This document shows, piece by piece, positions 16,442 through 25,327 of a stretch of DNA of 64,000 nucleotides. The first letter of the stretch is position 1. The number at the start of each line of letters is the position of its first letter. A model generated the notes under the pieces. It did not search any database. It had not been told where the DNA came from and was given only the letters and a program-made list of their open reading frames with translations. Made by a program: the position numbers and the translations under genes. Source of the stretch: Thioploca ingrica (lineage in GTDB: Bacteria; Pseudomonadota; Gammaproteobacteria; Beggiatoales; Beggiatoaceae); assembly GCA_000828835.1 (NCBI GenBank), contig AP014633.1, positions 124,001-188,000 on the forward strand, written 5' to 3'.

Positions 16442-17713
16442 ATGAAGATTTTGATCATTGGTAGTGGCGGGCGTGAACATGCCTTAGCTTGGAAAGTCGC
16501 TCAATCCGCATCAGTACAGACTATTTTTGTTGCACCTGGTAATGCGGGTACCGCGCAGGAAGATAAAACTCAGAATATTCCTATCCCCGCAGATGATCTG
16601 AGTGCGCTAGTGAATTTTGCTCAGCAACAGGCGATTGATTTAACGATTGTTGGACCAGAAACTCCATTAGTGATGGGTATCGTCGAGCAATTTCAGCAGG
16701 TGGGTTTACCTTGCTTTGGACCAACGTCGGCAGTGGCACAATTAGAGGGTTCTAAAACTTTTGCTAAGAATTTCTTAAATCGTCATCGTATCCCAACAGC
16801 TTATTACGCCAGCTTTACTGAAGTAGATGCCGCTATCACTTATATTCGCCAACAAGGTACCCCTATTGTCATTAAAGCCGATGGATTAGCCGCTGGCAAA
16901 GGTGTCGTCGTGGCATTCACCGCAGAGCAAGCTATAGCAGCAGTGCAAGCTATGTTAGGAAATCAGTTGTTTGGTGAAGCTGGACAACGTGTGGTTATTG
17001 AAGACTATTTAGTGGGGGAAGAAGCCAGTTTTATCTGTATGGTTGATGGTGAACATATTCTACCGATGGCGACTTCCCAAGATCATAAAGCGCGTGATGA
17101 TGGTGATAAAGGTCCTAACACCGGTGGCATGGGCGCTTATTCACCCGCACCCGTGATTACACCAGCCCTTCATGCCCGAATTATGGCAGAAATTATCGAA
17201 CCCACGGTACGTGGCATGGCAGCCGATGGCTATCCTTATACTGGCTTTCTTTATGCGGGCTTAATGATTGATAAGCAAGGTAATCCGAAGGTTTTAGAAT
17301 ATAATTGTCGCTTGGGTGATCCAGAAACTCAGCCGATTATGCTGCGGTTACAATCTGATTTAGTAGAACTCTGTCTAGCTACCTTAGATAAACGTTTACA
17401 CAAAGTGACAACCCGGTGGGATGAACGTGCTGCCTTAGGTGTGGTGTTAGCCGCTGGCGGCTATCCTAATGATTATACGAAAGGCGCTACCATTCAAGGG
17501 TTACCAGCAGCGAATAACTTAGCCGGTAAAATCTTTCATGCCGGTACCGTGGAGAAAGCCGGACAAATTCTCACTGCCGGTGGACGAGTACTTTGTGCTT
17601 GTGCCCTGGGTGAAACCGTGCGAGAAGCGCAAACTCAAGCTTATCGTTTAGTCAAAGCCATTCACTGGGAAGGGATGTATTATCGTACCGATATTGGATA
17701 TCGTGCCTTGTAA
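16442..17713 (+). CDS. purD: Phosphoribosylamine--glycine ligase
   Basis: 423 residues, the normal length. This ATP-grasp enzyme joins glycine to phosphoribosylamine in step two of purine synthesis. Visible signatures are the N-terminal MKILIIGSGGREHALAWK, the ATP-grasp loop ADGLAAGKGVVVA, DHKARDDGDKGPNTGGMG (the PurD hallmark) and LEYNCRLGDPETQ for metal binding. Usually purH lies upstream of purD in gammaproteobacteria, but here the upstream spacer contains only repeats, so purD is detached from it. Confidence 0.96.
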   Translation: MKILIIGSGGREHALAWKVAQSASVQTIFVAPGNAGTAQEDKTQNIPIPADDLSALVNFAQQQAIDLTIVGPETPLVMGIVEQFQQVGLPCFGPTSAVAQLEGSKTFAKNFLNRHRIPTAYYASFTEVDAAITYIRQQGTPIVIKADGLAAGKGVVVAFTAEQAIAAVQAMLGNQLFGEAGQRVVIEDYLVGEEASFICMVDGEHILPMATSQDHKARDDGDKGPNTGGMGAYSPAPVITPALHARIMAEIIEPTVRGMAADGYPYTGFLYAGLMIDKQGNPKVLEYNCRLGDPETQPIMLRLQSDLVELCLATLDKRLHKVTTRWDERAALGVVLAAGGYPNDYTKGATIQGLPAANNLAGKIFHAGTVEKAGQILTAGGRVLCACALGETVREAQTQAYRLVKAIHWEGMYYRTDIGYRAL

Positions 17714-17724
17714 TTCAAAGATAC

Positions 17725-18012
17725 TTAAGGAGGAGGAGAAATAAATTCGGGTAGTTTTGGTGGTGATGGAATCCGAAAACTTTTGTCGCGACTGGTTTGA
17801 CCACTTAACAACACAATCCGTGATTTAGCGACACCAAATAGTTTAGCGAGTAACTTATAAACTTCAGCATTGGCTTGTCCATCCACGGGCGCAGCCGTAA
17901 TTTTAATTTTAAGTCGACCATTGTGAATACCCACAATACCAGCCGGACTTGCGCGGGGTTGGATATGGACTAATAAAATCAAATTTTCACCTTCCCAACG
18001 GTAACAACTCAT
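17725..18012 (-). CDS. DUF167 (YggU) family protein
   Basis: 95 residues. The fold signature is VHIQPRASPAGIVGIHNGRL, then KIKITAAPVDGQANAEVYKL and SRIVLLSGQTSRDKSFRI, matching the small DUF167/YggU proteins. A Pro-rich tail ends the protein. The biochemical role of the family is not established. It is convergent with purD with 11 bases between the stops. Confidence 0.88.
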   Translation of the reverse strand: MSCYRWEGENLILLVHIQPRASPAGIVGIHNGRLKIKITAAPVDGQANAEVYKLLAKLFGVAKSRIVLLSGQTSRDKSFRIPSPPKLPEFISPPP

Positions 18013-18081
18013 CTTGGTTTTTCCTCTGTTATCAATTCAACGCACTCTCATTCGTTCGTTGTCAATTAGCACGCGGAGGGT

Positions 18082-18099
18082 CAATGCCATTAAATTAAG
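18082..18099. repeat. Terminal inverted repeat of an IS4-like element
   Basis: CAATGCCATTAAATTAAG differs by one base from the 18-bp ends of the three 71-bp elements. It lies just beyond the 3' end of the transposase remnant, pointing inward, so it marks one end of that IS. Confidence 0.7.
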
Positions 18100-18101
18100 G
18101 C

Positions 18102-18690
18102 TCAAAAGCCATGTTGACGTTGAGTCCGATGATAATGCAACAATTGGCGAGCAGTCTTAGTCTGTCGCGGGGTAGAGGGCTTCTTGTTATTCAAAGTGGG
18201 ATTAGTTAAAAACAGTGCTCATAACTGACTTAAAACCTTCTTAATAGGGATATCACTGAATAATAAATTTAATGCCGCCGATTTGAGTGGATGAAAGGAG
18301 ACATTGCGATTGACCGGTTGTGGGTTTTTGCTACTCTCCTTCACCTTGAGACTCGCATCAGTCTCCCTCGTGAGTATTGATTCCAAACTCGTTAAGTATA
18401 AAAGTCTTGCCAGACGGATTCAACCGTTTTTCCCGTCAAGTTTTCGAGTTCTAAACGCGTTTTCAAAAGTGCGTAAAGGGTTTCAACTCCCCAACGTCAA
18501 TGATAAAGTTCTTGAAATATTTCCGTTGGATAAAGTAGCTCATTCAACCATGAGGTGGCTAATATTTCACCTTCCCCAGTATTCAGCATGACTCTGACAA
18601 AACGTACGTTGATAGATTTTTCTTGGCTTATTTTAATCTCCACCAGGCGATGGTCAGCCGTTGGGAGGAGTTTGAAAGGGGGTTGTCTGC
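18102..18690 (-). pseudogene. IS4-family transposase remnant (C-terminal third)
   Basis: Read on the minus strand, this gives about 195 residues with an interrupted frame. First is LLPTADHRLVEIKISQEKS, then LLYPTEIFQELYH. An in-frame TGA replaces the Trp of the usual YHWRWGVE, where the catalytic Glu of the DDE triad lies. TLYALLKTRLELEN, LESILTRE and SAALNLLFSDIP follow, with another stop after QDFYT. The N-terminal two thirds are absent. Spacing and motifs are those of IS4-type transposases. The right end is fused to a leucine-rich-repeat gene. Confidence 0.8.
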
Positions 18691-18999
18691 GACGTGAATA
18701 CCTTCTCGCCATCTTCTACCATCCCATTCAATCTCTAAATTTGGCTGGAGGAGTTCTTCAGGCAACTGAGTCAATTGATTGTCATCTAAATATAATTCTT
18801 GCAAATTTTGCAATTGGCCAATTTCTTTAACTTTAATATTTAGCTGACATTCGCACTCGTGTAACCATAGACAAATCACTCGCCCATTATCAAGTTGATA
18901 GCCAACAGAATCACACTGGAATTCGTCTAATCGCAAGAGTTCTTTACCGAAGTGTTTTTTTAGTTGGATTTGAATAATGATATCTAAATCGTTGGACAT
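18628..18999 (-). CDS. Leucine-rich-repeat protein, truncated by IS remnant
   Basis: 123 residues. The N-terminal 60 residues have no known family. Then comes one clear leucine-rich repeat, LQNLQELYLDDNQLTQLPEE, and a partial cap (RRWREGIHVADNPL) of the kind that ends in NPLxxPP in intact proteins. From about 18690 the frame reads through the transposase remnant out of frame, so the natural C-terminus is lost. The original protein was likely a longer LRR or LRR-ROC type protein. Function of the fragment is doubtful. Confidence 0.6.
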   Translation of the reverse strand: MSNDLDIIIQIQLKKHFGKELLRLDEFQCDSVGYQLDNGRVICLWLHECECQLNIKVKEIGQLQNLQELYLDDNQLTQLPEELLQPNLEIEWDGRRWREGIHVADNPLSNSSQRLTIAWWRLK

Positions 19000-19025
19000 G
19001 AGAAGTTCCCCTTGTCTGAATCAGT

Positions 19026-20240
19026 AATGAAAGGTGTGCGGTGCACACCCTACATTTATTCCAGGAAAAACGTAATAATATAATCACAAGCCGTAACCAA
19101 AATGCAAGCAACTAATATCCATTTAATGATTTTGGCGGAAACAAATTTTTGCAACCTCGCACCATAATACATACCGCCAAAGCCACCGATACCAAAGAGA
19201 AATCCTAATAGCCAATCGGGTGCTACCGACATGGTTGGATAAAAAGGCGCTATCGATTGGTAAAATAAGACACCCGCGATAGAAGTAATAAAATTTCCTA
19301 AGAGTGCTGCGCCAGCGACAGTGTAAACCGGTAAGCCGAAAAAACCGACTAATAAAGGCGCAATAATAGCACTGCCACCGATTCCATAAGCGCCACCAAC
19401 AATTCCTACTAGTAGACTCAATATCATTATTCCTATGACATTGATATCAAATTGTTGGCCATAGAATTCATAAATAATATGATTTAAGGTAAAACTTTTT
19501 ATAACAATTCTGGGTAAGGGCGTTTTTGTAGAAATGTCTGACGGCTGGTTGGACGATGATTGGTAATGTTCTTTAACGAGTTGGCAAAATTTCTCTTCAG
19601 CAGCCATCTGATTTGAAAATGAGTTTCTATAATTTAATAAATTGATTAATAATCGATAACCAATATACAACAATACCAACCCCGCAAACAGTTTGAAGTG
19701 GCTAGGATTCGGTAAATATTGGATACGAAGAATAGCGCCAATTAGAACACCCGGTAGGGTTCCGATAATAACGACCCAAGTTAAGGGCCATACCATACGA
19801 CCTTCTTTGATGTAATGGTAGACTCCGCTTGGAATGGCTACAATGTTAAAAAGTTGATTGGTAGCACTGACGGCTGGACTAGTGAAACCCAGGATGCTCA
19901 CTTGAAAAGGTAAAATTAAGAAAGCACCGGATAAGCCACCCATTGAGGTAAAAAATGAAATGATGAAGGCAGTGAGTGGTGGTATGAATGGATTAATTTC
20001 AATATGAGCAATGGGAAAATACATGGGTTAGTTATCAGTTATCAGTTATCAACTAAAATATACGTATTATCGACTAACAACGACATATTATCAAATAATA
20101 TCAGCCTGTTATTGACTAATAACGACATACTATCAAATAATAGCGTCCTGTTATCGACTAACAGCAACCTGTTATCAACTAACAGCGTTCTGTTATCGAC
20201 TAACAGCAACCTGTTATCGACTAACAATGACCTACTATCA
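19026..20240. repeat. Left arm of a 1.1-1.2 kb inverted repeat
   Basis: This stretch, reversed, matches 25212-26347 almost base for base. It covers the complete TauE/SafE gene, the short palindrome GGTGTGCGGTGCACACC after it, and most of the 21-bp repeat array before it. The arms face each other across the MoxR-DUF4350-CHAT operon. The match ends at AATGAAAGG (19026) on the outer side. Confidence 0.9.
19056..20024 (-). CDS. TauE/SafE family sulfite/organosulfonate exporter, copy 1
   Basis: 322 residues, intact. It has about eight membrane segments and the two half-repeats of the family. The first half contains SMGGLSGAFLILPFQVSILG, the second VGGAYGIGGSAIIAPLLVGF. A soluble loop of about 50 residues (NSFSNQMAAEEKFCQ...) separates them. 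The family moves sulfite, sulfoacetate or related anions across the inner membrane, fitting a sulfur-oxidising lifestyle, but the substrate cannot be read from sequence. The start MYFPIAHIEIN is preceded by an array of 21-bp repeats where a promoter would be expected. Confidence 0.88.
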   Translation of the reverse strand: MYFPIAHIEINPFIPPLTAFIISFFTSMGGLSGAFLILPFQVSILGFTSPAVSATNQLFNIVAIPSGVYHYIKEGRMVWPLTWVVIIGTLPGVLIGAILRIQYLPNPSHFKLFAGLVLLYIGYRLLINLLNYRNSFSNQMAAEEKFCQLVKEHYQSSSNQPSDISTKTPLPRIVIKSFTLNHIIYEFYGQQFDINVIGIMILSLLVGIVGGAYGIGGSAIIAPLLVGFFGLPVYTVAGAALLGNFITSIAGVLFYQSIAPFYPTMSVAPDWLLGFLFGIGGFGGMYYGARLQKFVSAKIIKWILVACILVTACDYIITFFLE

Positions 20241-20339
20241 AATAACAGTAACCGGTTATCAACAAATAGCTACTTATTATCATGTAACTTAAAGTTATTA
20301 TCAATTAATATTAAATTAATAATCAATGATGATAATATT
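20032..20339. repeat. 21-bp tandem repeat array, about 14 units
   Basis: Starting with three GTTATCA heptamers, the stretch then repeats a 21-base unit (consensus TTATCGACTAACARCRACCTG) about 14 times. Units are degenerate towards the right end. Because 21 is a multiple of three, all frames stay open and give a spurious heptapeptide frame (LLLVDNR) on the minus strand. I do not call this a gene. It lies in the divergent-like gap upstream of the TauE/SafE gene and downstream of moxR. Confidence 0.88.
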
Positions 20340-20365
20340 CACTGTTGACTGATGACTAATCACTG

Positions 20366-21343
20366 TTAACGTGGTGCTGCTACTTTATTTAACAATGAGT
20401 TTAATACCATATCGATATCATGTCCTTCAATTTCTAATTCGGGTGCTAAAGCAATTCGATGACGTAAGGTCGCTATAGCAATACCTTTAATATCATCTGG
20501 AATCACAAAATCACGTCCGGCTAATAATGCCGCTGCCCGAGCAGCCCGAATGAGAGCAATACTACCCCGTGGTCCAGCACCGAGACTGATCCCGGGCCAA
20601 TTGCGGGTATTTCTGACAATTTTTACGGCATAGTCATAAACTCGATCATCTAAGCGTAATCCGGCAACAATCCGTTGCAAGATTAATATTTCTTCCGGCT
20701 TTATAATCGTATTGATGGCGCTAACATCTAAACCTTCACCGCTTTTACCAGAAGTGACTTGTTTAACTAATTGGATTTCTTCTAGTTGCGTGGGGTAGTC
20801 AATGCGTATTTTTAATAAAAACCGATCTAATTGCGCTTCGGGTAACGGATAAGTACCTTCTTGCTCTATCGGATTTTGGGTGGCGAGTGTCATAAATGGC
20901 GGTGCTACCGTAAAGGCGCGTCCTTCTATAGTAACTTGTTGTTCTTGCATCACTTCGAGAAGTGCCGCTTGACTTTTGGCTGGCGCACGATTGATTTCAT
21001 CAGCTAATAAGAGGTGAGTAAAAACCGGGCCTTTGCGAATCCGAAATTCTTCCGTTTTCATGTCATACATGGCGTGTCCAGTCACATCACTGGGCATCAA
21101 GTCCGGGGTAAATTGAATCCGAGTAAAGCGACCCGCAAAGGTTTTTGCTAGGGCTTGTACTAATAACGTTTTACCTAAACCCGGTACGCCTTCAATTAAA
21201 ACATGTCCCGCTGCCAATAGCGCAATTAATACTTGGTCAATGACTTCTTGTTGACCCACTAGCGCATGATTCACTTCGGTGCGAATCCGTTGAACGATTT
21301 CTATAGCACGGTTTACCGGTTCATGGGTCGGTAAGGTACTCAT
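20366..21343 (-). CDS. MoxR-family AAA+ ATPase
   Basis: 325 residues, a complete MoxR/RavA-type ATPase. Walker A is GVPGLGKTLLVQAL (about residue 46), Walker B LLLADEINRAPAK, and sensor ATQNPIEQEGTYPLPEAQLDRF. A C-terminal lid domain with ISLGAGPRGSIALIRAARA follows. These ATPases act as chaperones that activate vWA-domain or other partners, often at the membrane. Typical MoxR operons add DUF58, vWA and DUF4350 genes. Here only DUF4350 precedes it, with an exported CHAT protein as first gene. The gap to DUF4350 is 14 bases. Confidence 0.93.
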   Translation of the reverse strand: MSTLPTHEPVNRAIEIVQRIRTEVNHALVGQQEVIDQVLIALLAAGHVLIEGVPGLGKTLLVQALAKTFAGRFTRIQFTPDLMPSDVTGHAMYDMKTEEFRIRKGPVFTHLLLADEINRAPAKSQAALLEVMQEQQVTIEGRAFTVAPPFMTLATQNPIEQEGTYPLPEAQLDRFLLKIRIDYPTQLEEIQLVKQVTSGKSGEGLDVSAINTIIKPEEILILQRIVAGLRLDDRVYDYAVKIVRNTRNWPGISLGAGPRGSIALIRAARAAALLAGRDFVIPDDIKGIAIATLRHRIALAPELEIEGHDIDMVLNSLLNKVAAPR

Positions 21344-21357
21344 TATTCTATTTTTTC

Positions 21358-22554
21358 CTAGAGCATTTTTCTAATTTGGGTAAGAATTCGGATAGCTTGA
21401 GTAAAGGCGATCTCGGTCTGTGGTTGAATATTGTACAAAGCTTCCTCTATTTCTTCAGCAGATAATTTACCCAGTGGTGCTAAATGTTGGCTTAATTCAC
21501 TCGGTGAGAGGCGAATCCAATCGGGATGCACCGATGCTAGCTTGTTTAGAACGGCTTGTCTGGCGCCACGAAGTAAAAATTTAGTTTGGTGGTACCGCCA
21601 TAAAAAGTGACCGCTGGCTTCGATATGTTCTAATAAACGGCGACGGGTGCCGGGTGGATCCGGTAAAAGTGGGCCAAATCGAGACATAATATGCCATAAC
21701 CAGAACAGGAGTAAAATACTCGCACTGATAACGACAGCCCACCACTTGAACCAAACTAATTGTCTTAATGAAGGTATATTATTAGTTGCTGTCTTTGTTA
21801 TTCCACTTAAATTAGGCAAACGAAGTAGCCAAATTTGTCGAGCGGGTCGTTCAAACTGAACTAATGACCAAAGGAATTGCGCATGATCATATTGACCAAT
21901 GGCTTGATTGTGAATAAATTGCATATCACTCAATAGGCTAATCATACCGGTGCCATAATAATAAAATAAAAAATGGGTACCGTAATCATCCAGAATTTCT
22001 ATAGCCGGATCATCTGTGTATTCAAGGCGATAATGGGGATCAAACGCGATCTGAATCGCCTTATTTTCCCAAGTCAATGGCGTAGCGGCTATGATTTGGT
22101 TCTGGGGAAGATATTGTAACTTATCTTCGAGGCGATAAATTTTTAGTTGTTGTAATAACGGATTAGATGAATTTTCCGAACCATTAAATACGGTGTTGCT
22201 CGCGATGATCAAATGACCACCGGCTTCAACCCAGTTGAGTAGCTGTTGAGTTTGAGTCGCATCGAATAGCCCATCGGTTCCCCATAAAATTAACGTGTCT
22301 TGAGACCCTAATTGCTTAAGCTTGATTACCGAGGTGGTGGTGATAACCACACTTCCCATTCGTTCTAACAATCGTTGCGCGGCTAATAAAGGATTGTCAG
22401 CCGCTACACCTTGTAAACCGATTTCAACGGCTTCGCAATGCTGTTCAAAATGGGTATTAATCCAATAACCGCTATAAAATAACACCATTAACCCGAGTGA
22501 GGTGACTACAATAAACCTGGTATTTTTATTCCGGTATCCTACCGCTTTCTTCAC
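21358..22554 (-). CDS. DUF4350 domain membrane protein
   Basis: About 398 residues. The likely start is GTG at 22554, which overlaps the CHAT stop codon as GTGA. A TTG two codons earlier is an alternative. It has a membrane anchor at the N-terminus (SLGLMVLFYSGYWI), a DUF4350 domain (LLAAQRLLERMGSVVITTTS, LIIASNTVF), and a second membrane helix near residue 275 (WWAVVISASILLLFWLWHIM). A cytoplasmic helical tail follows with RLLEHIEASGHFLWR and LARQAV-like repeats. The periplasmic domain resembles GATase/IFT52-like folds. DUF4350 genes are regular partners of MoxR operons. No enzymatic activity is known. Confidence 0.85.
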   Translation of the reverse strand: MKKAVGYRNKNTRFIVVTSLGLMVLFYSGYWINTHFEQHCEAVEIGLQGVAADNPLLAAQRLLERMGSVVITTTSVIKLKQLGSQDTLILWGTDGLFDATQTQQLLNWVEAGGHLIIASNTVFNGSENSSNPLLQQLKIYRLEDKLQYLPQNQIIAATPLTWENKAIQIAFDPHYRLEYTDDPAIEILDDYGTHFLFYYYGTGMISLLSDMQFIHNQAIGQYDHAQFLWSLVQFERPARQIWLLRLPNLSGITKTATNNIPSLRQLVWFKWWAVVISASILLLFWLWHIMSRFGPLLPDPPGTRRRLLEHIEASGHFLWRYHQTKFLLRGARQAVLNKLASVHPDWIRLSPSELSQHLAPLGKLSAEEIEEALYNIQPQTEIAFTQAIRILTQIRKML

Positions 22555-24878
22555 AACCAATTTCCGATTAACAAAAATGGTGCCCAGTAAGCCGGATGAC
22601 GAAATTTCTTTTGTTCAGCTAGTTTAGCTTGTGCTTGTTGCAGTGCTTGGGCTTTGGATAAATTTTGTTGTTGCAGTTGTTTGTAAAATTCAAAGACCAG
22701 TTGAGAAGTCGCTTCATCATCGACAAACCATAAGCTAGCCAAGGCACTACGGGCACCGGCTTTAATTGCAACGCCAGCTAATCCCAAGGCAGCACGTTCA
22801 TCGCCAACAGCGGTTTGGCAAGCGCTTAAAGTTAACAATTCTACTTTTTCTTTGCGTAATTCACTGAGTTTCAACAAATTTTCTAAACGATCCATCGTCA
22901 GTTTATCATCGTAAGTCAACAAAAAGCTTCTTTTCGGATCCCGATCAAATTGACCGTGTGAAGAAATATGGATGATTTGGTAAGGGGTCGTTTGTAATGC
23001 TTGATTGAGGTTATTGATCGAAAAATTCTTATCGATTAAAACAGTCGCATTGGAAAATAATTCATTGATATTATGAACTTCCTTTAATACACTCGGTAAG
23101 GGAGGAAAACCTTGAACTTCTTCAGAGAGACCATTGAGCAAAACCAAGATATTCTTTTTAGGTAAATGATGTGGCTCGGTGAGTTTTAAACCAGGTGTCA
23201 TTGCTAAGGCTACTTCTTGAAATAAAAATTTTTTCTCGGTTTGATCATATAAAGCCGCAAATGGAATAGTACGCAAAGGTCCGTCTGGAACAATCACCAA
23301 CGTATCAATATGATAAGCGAGTAATTCTGGTTGTAGTGGTGCAATTAACCAGTTATAAAGTTGTTTGGCTTGTTTTACAAAACTGCCATCGACAGAACGT
23401 TGGACATTATTCCGAAAAGCCAGTATCGTTTGGGCTAATTGCTGATAATCTACCGGAACCACAATTTGACGAATACCATCGGGCAAACTCAGTAATAATT
23501 CAGTCCGATTGGTCAGTAAAATGGGATAGAACACTGCCGTATGTTGTTGCTTAGCAATCTGATCTAATTGCGCACTCTGCGTTTGCTGAACAGACGATAC
23601 ACATTCATCGCGAAAATAATCCTGTAATTCTGCAGCTTTTAATAATTCAATGGCATCTCTCGCTTGAGTTAATAGCGCATTTTTTTGCTGAGTGGTAGCA
23701 GCCAAAGCCGATTGTTGTAACAAGACATCGGCTAAACCATAATAAACTGGCCGAATCCGTTCATAAAAGACTTCCTTGGCATTGCGTTGTCCTATACTTA
23801 GTCCCATCCGAATCGGTTGTAAATGAGTTAAGGCTTGTTGATAAGCCACTAAAGCGGCATCTAAATGTTGTTGCGCTTGAAACAGACGGGCTCGCTGCCA
23901 TTCCCACAGATAAAGCAGATCTGGAATTTCTTGGGCAAAGAAAATGGCTGCATTCGTTAACTGCAATGCTTCATCATAACGTTGATCTCGTTCATAAAGT
24001 TGACCCAATAATCCTTTGGCATAAGAAGATAAGCGCTTATCTTGGTACTGATTAGCCAATTGGAGAACTTGAGTTAACAGTTGATAATTTTTGAGCTTAA
24101 TTTCATATTGGGGATTTTGCTTGACAAAATCGGTATGATTTTGAAGTAAGCGCGAGGCTAATTGTGCTAACCCCAGTAATTGAAAGCCTTTGTCATAATT
24201 ATCTGGCAATTGTTCAACGAGTGATAATGCTTGCTTAAATGGAACGATACTCGCACTGGGATCAGCCAAGCTAAGATGGGCTTGAGTTTGATTACTTAAT
24301 ACTTGAATTTGCAAAGGAATATAATTTAGCCGCTGAGCAATTTCTGCAGCTTCTTGATAGACTCGCAGAGCCCCATTATAGTCCTCATCTATACTTAACA
24401 CATTCCCAAGATTATTTAATAAGTTGGCTAAGACCAGCGGTTCATTCAAGGTACGTGCTGGTTCTAATAGCTTTTCCAGTTGAACTCTCGCCGCATCGGG
24501 TTGCTGCATAGCCAGCAGAATATCTCCCAGATAACTTTGCACCAATATTTGCTGACTGAGCGTACCTTGTTGTTGTGCTAGAGATAACGCTTGTTGCAAT
24601 TTGGCGAGCGCGGTTTGGTAATCACCTAACCCTTGGTAAGCAGCTGCCTGATAAGTCAATAATTGAAGGTGTTGTTCATGATCTAATTTCTCTTCTTTCA
24701 ATATTTTATTTGATATTTCAATCGATTGAGTAAAATTACCTTGTTGATAAAGTTCTTGAACGGGTTGCCAGGGCTGAGCACTATTATTAGCGAGTACCTG
24801 ACTGGAAAAACACATGAAGATAAATCCAGCGGCGGTAAATTTTACTCGGTTGTTGTTCAATATTTTTTGAAAAAACAT
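22551..24878 (-). CDS. Exported TPR-CHAT domain protein
   Basis: 775 residues. The N-terminus is hydrophobic with a likely signal peptide (AAGFIFMCFSSQVLANN). Residues about 35-400 form TPR-like helical repeats (PVQELYQQGNFTQSIEI, LGDYQTALAKLQQALSLA, YDEALQLTNAAIFF). The C-terminal 250 residues are a CHAT domain, a caspase-like protease fold. The catalytic His is in IIHISSHGQF (about 641) and the Cys in LTLSACQTAVGDERAALGLA (about 687). It is the first gene of the operon and is coupled to DUF4350 by a 4-base overlap. Known TPR-CHAT proteins act in the cytoplasm, for example in CRISPR-linked defence. An exported version with MoxR and DUF4350 partners is unusual, and its target is unknown. Confidence 0.9.
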   Translation of the reverse strand: MFFQKILNNNRVKFTAAGFIFMCFSSQVLANNSAQPWQPVQELYQQGNFTQSIEISNKILKEEKLDHEQHLQLLTYQAAAYQGLGDYQTALAKLQQALSLAQQQGTLSQQILVQSYLGDILLAMQQPDAARVQLEKLLEPARTLNEPLVLANLLNNLGNVLSIDEDYNGALRVYQEAAEIAQRLNYIPLQIQVLSNQTQAHLSLADPSASIVPFKQALSLVEQLPDNYDKGFQLLGLAQLASRLLQNHTDFVKQNPQYEIKLKNYQLLTQVLQLANQYQDKRLSSYAKGLLGQLYERDQRYDEALQLTNAAIFFAQEIPDLLYLWEWQRARLFQAQQHLDAALVAYQQALTHLQPIRMGLSIGQRNAKEVFYERIRPVYYGLADVLLQQSALAATTQQKNALLTQARDAIELLKAAELQDYFRDECVSSVQQTQSAQLDQIAKQQHTAVFYPILLTNRTELLLSLPDGIRQIVVPVDYQQLAQTILAFRNNVQRSVDGSFVKQAKQLYNWLIAPLQPELLAYHIDTLVIVPDGPLRTIPFAALYDQTEKKFLFQEVALAMTPGLKLTEPHHLPKKNILVLLNGLSEEVQGFPPLPSVLKEVHNINELFSNATVLIDKNFSINNLNQALQTTPYQIIHISSHGQFDRDPKRSFLLTYDDKLTMDRLENLLKLSELRKEKVELLTLSACQTAVGDERAALGLAGVAIKAGARSALASLWFVDDEATSQLVFEFYKQLQQQNLSKAQALQQAQAKLAEQKKFRHPAYWAPFLLIGNWL

Positions 24879-25207
24879 ATCTACCCTCTATACCAAGAAT
24901 GGATGGTACCTCTGTTTAGCCAGTATTTAATTAAAATTTGATTTTAGACCAAATGTTAGTGTGTCCGATAGTTCAATGACTGTCAAATGTGTTTAGTCAT
25001 GCACTAGCTTTTTGGGTTTGCTGTAAGCATCTGCAATTCAATCGTCTAACATAGGAGGGGAGAAAGGCAGTTAGTCCCTTCCTTTTCAAGGAGGAGTTAG
25101 GGGTGGTTTTTCTTCCAGCTTACCAACCGTTTAAAATGCCAAGTAGTTTGCCAAGTTAATCCCAAAATGGTGGGTAAACCAAAGGATGTTTGCCCATCCT
25201 ACCTAGC
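24879..25207. other. Upstream region of the CHAT operon
   Basis: No gene. The promoter of the operon must lie in the right part near 24900-24960, but I cannot fix it. At 25079-25110 the sequence CCTTTTCAAGGAGG...AGGGGTGG is a degenerate member of the CCCCTTTGAAAAAGGGG palindrome family. A REP-like sequence (GGTGGGTAAACCAAAGG...TTGCCCATCC) lies at 25160-25200. Confidence 0.5.
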
Positions 25208-25327
25208 TGTTAGTCGATAGTAGGTCATTGTTAGTCGATAACAGGTTGCTGTTATTCGATAATAGGCTGATATTATTTGATAATATGTCGTTGTTAGTCG
25301 ATAATACGTATATTTTAGTTGATAACT
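25208..25327. repeat. 21-bp tandem repeat array, about 6 units
   Basis: Reverse-complement counterpart of the array at 20032-20339, here contracted to about six 21-base units. Comparing unit order, about four or five internal units are missing relative to the left array, while the units at both ends match. This is typical of slippage or unequal exchange after duplication. Confidence 0.85.

Noticed and set aside
18304..18830. Plus-strand frames of 95 and 91 residues opposite the IS4 remnant
   Set aside because: The minus strand shows transposase motifs over this stretch, so the plus-strand frames are chance.
20032..20339. Possible CRISPR array
   Set aside because: The 21-bp units are adjacent and degenerate, without unique spacers, and no cas genes are nearby.
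20042..20348. Open frames of 61 and 114 residues made of heptapeptide repeats such as LLLVDNR
   Set aside because: They only reflect the 21-bp tandem repeat, which keeps all frames open. No ribosome site or signal, and the same array gives a frame at 25203-25397.
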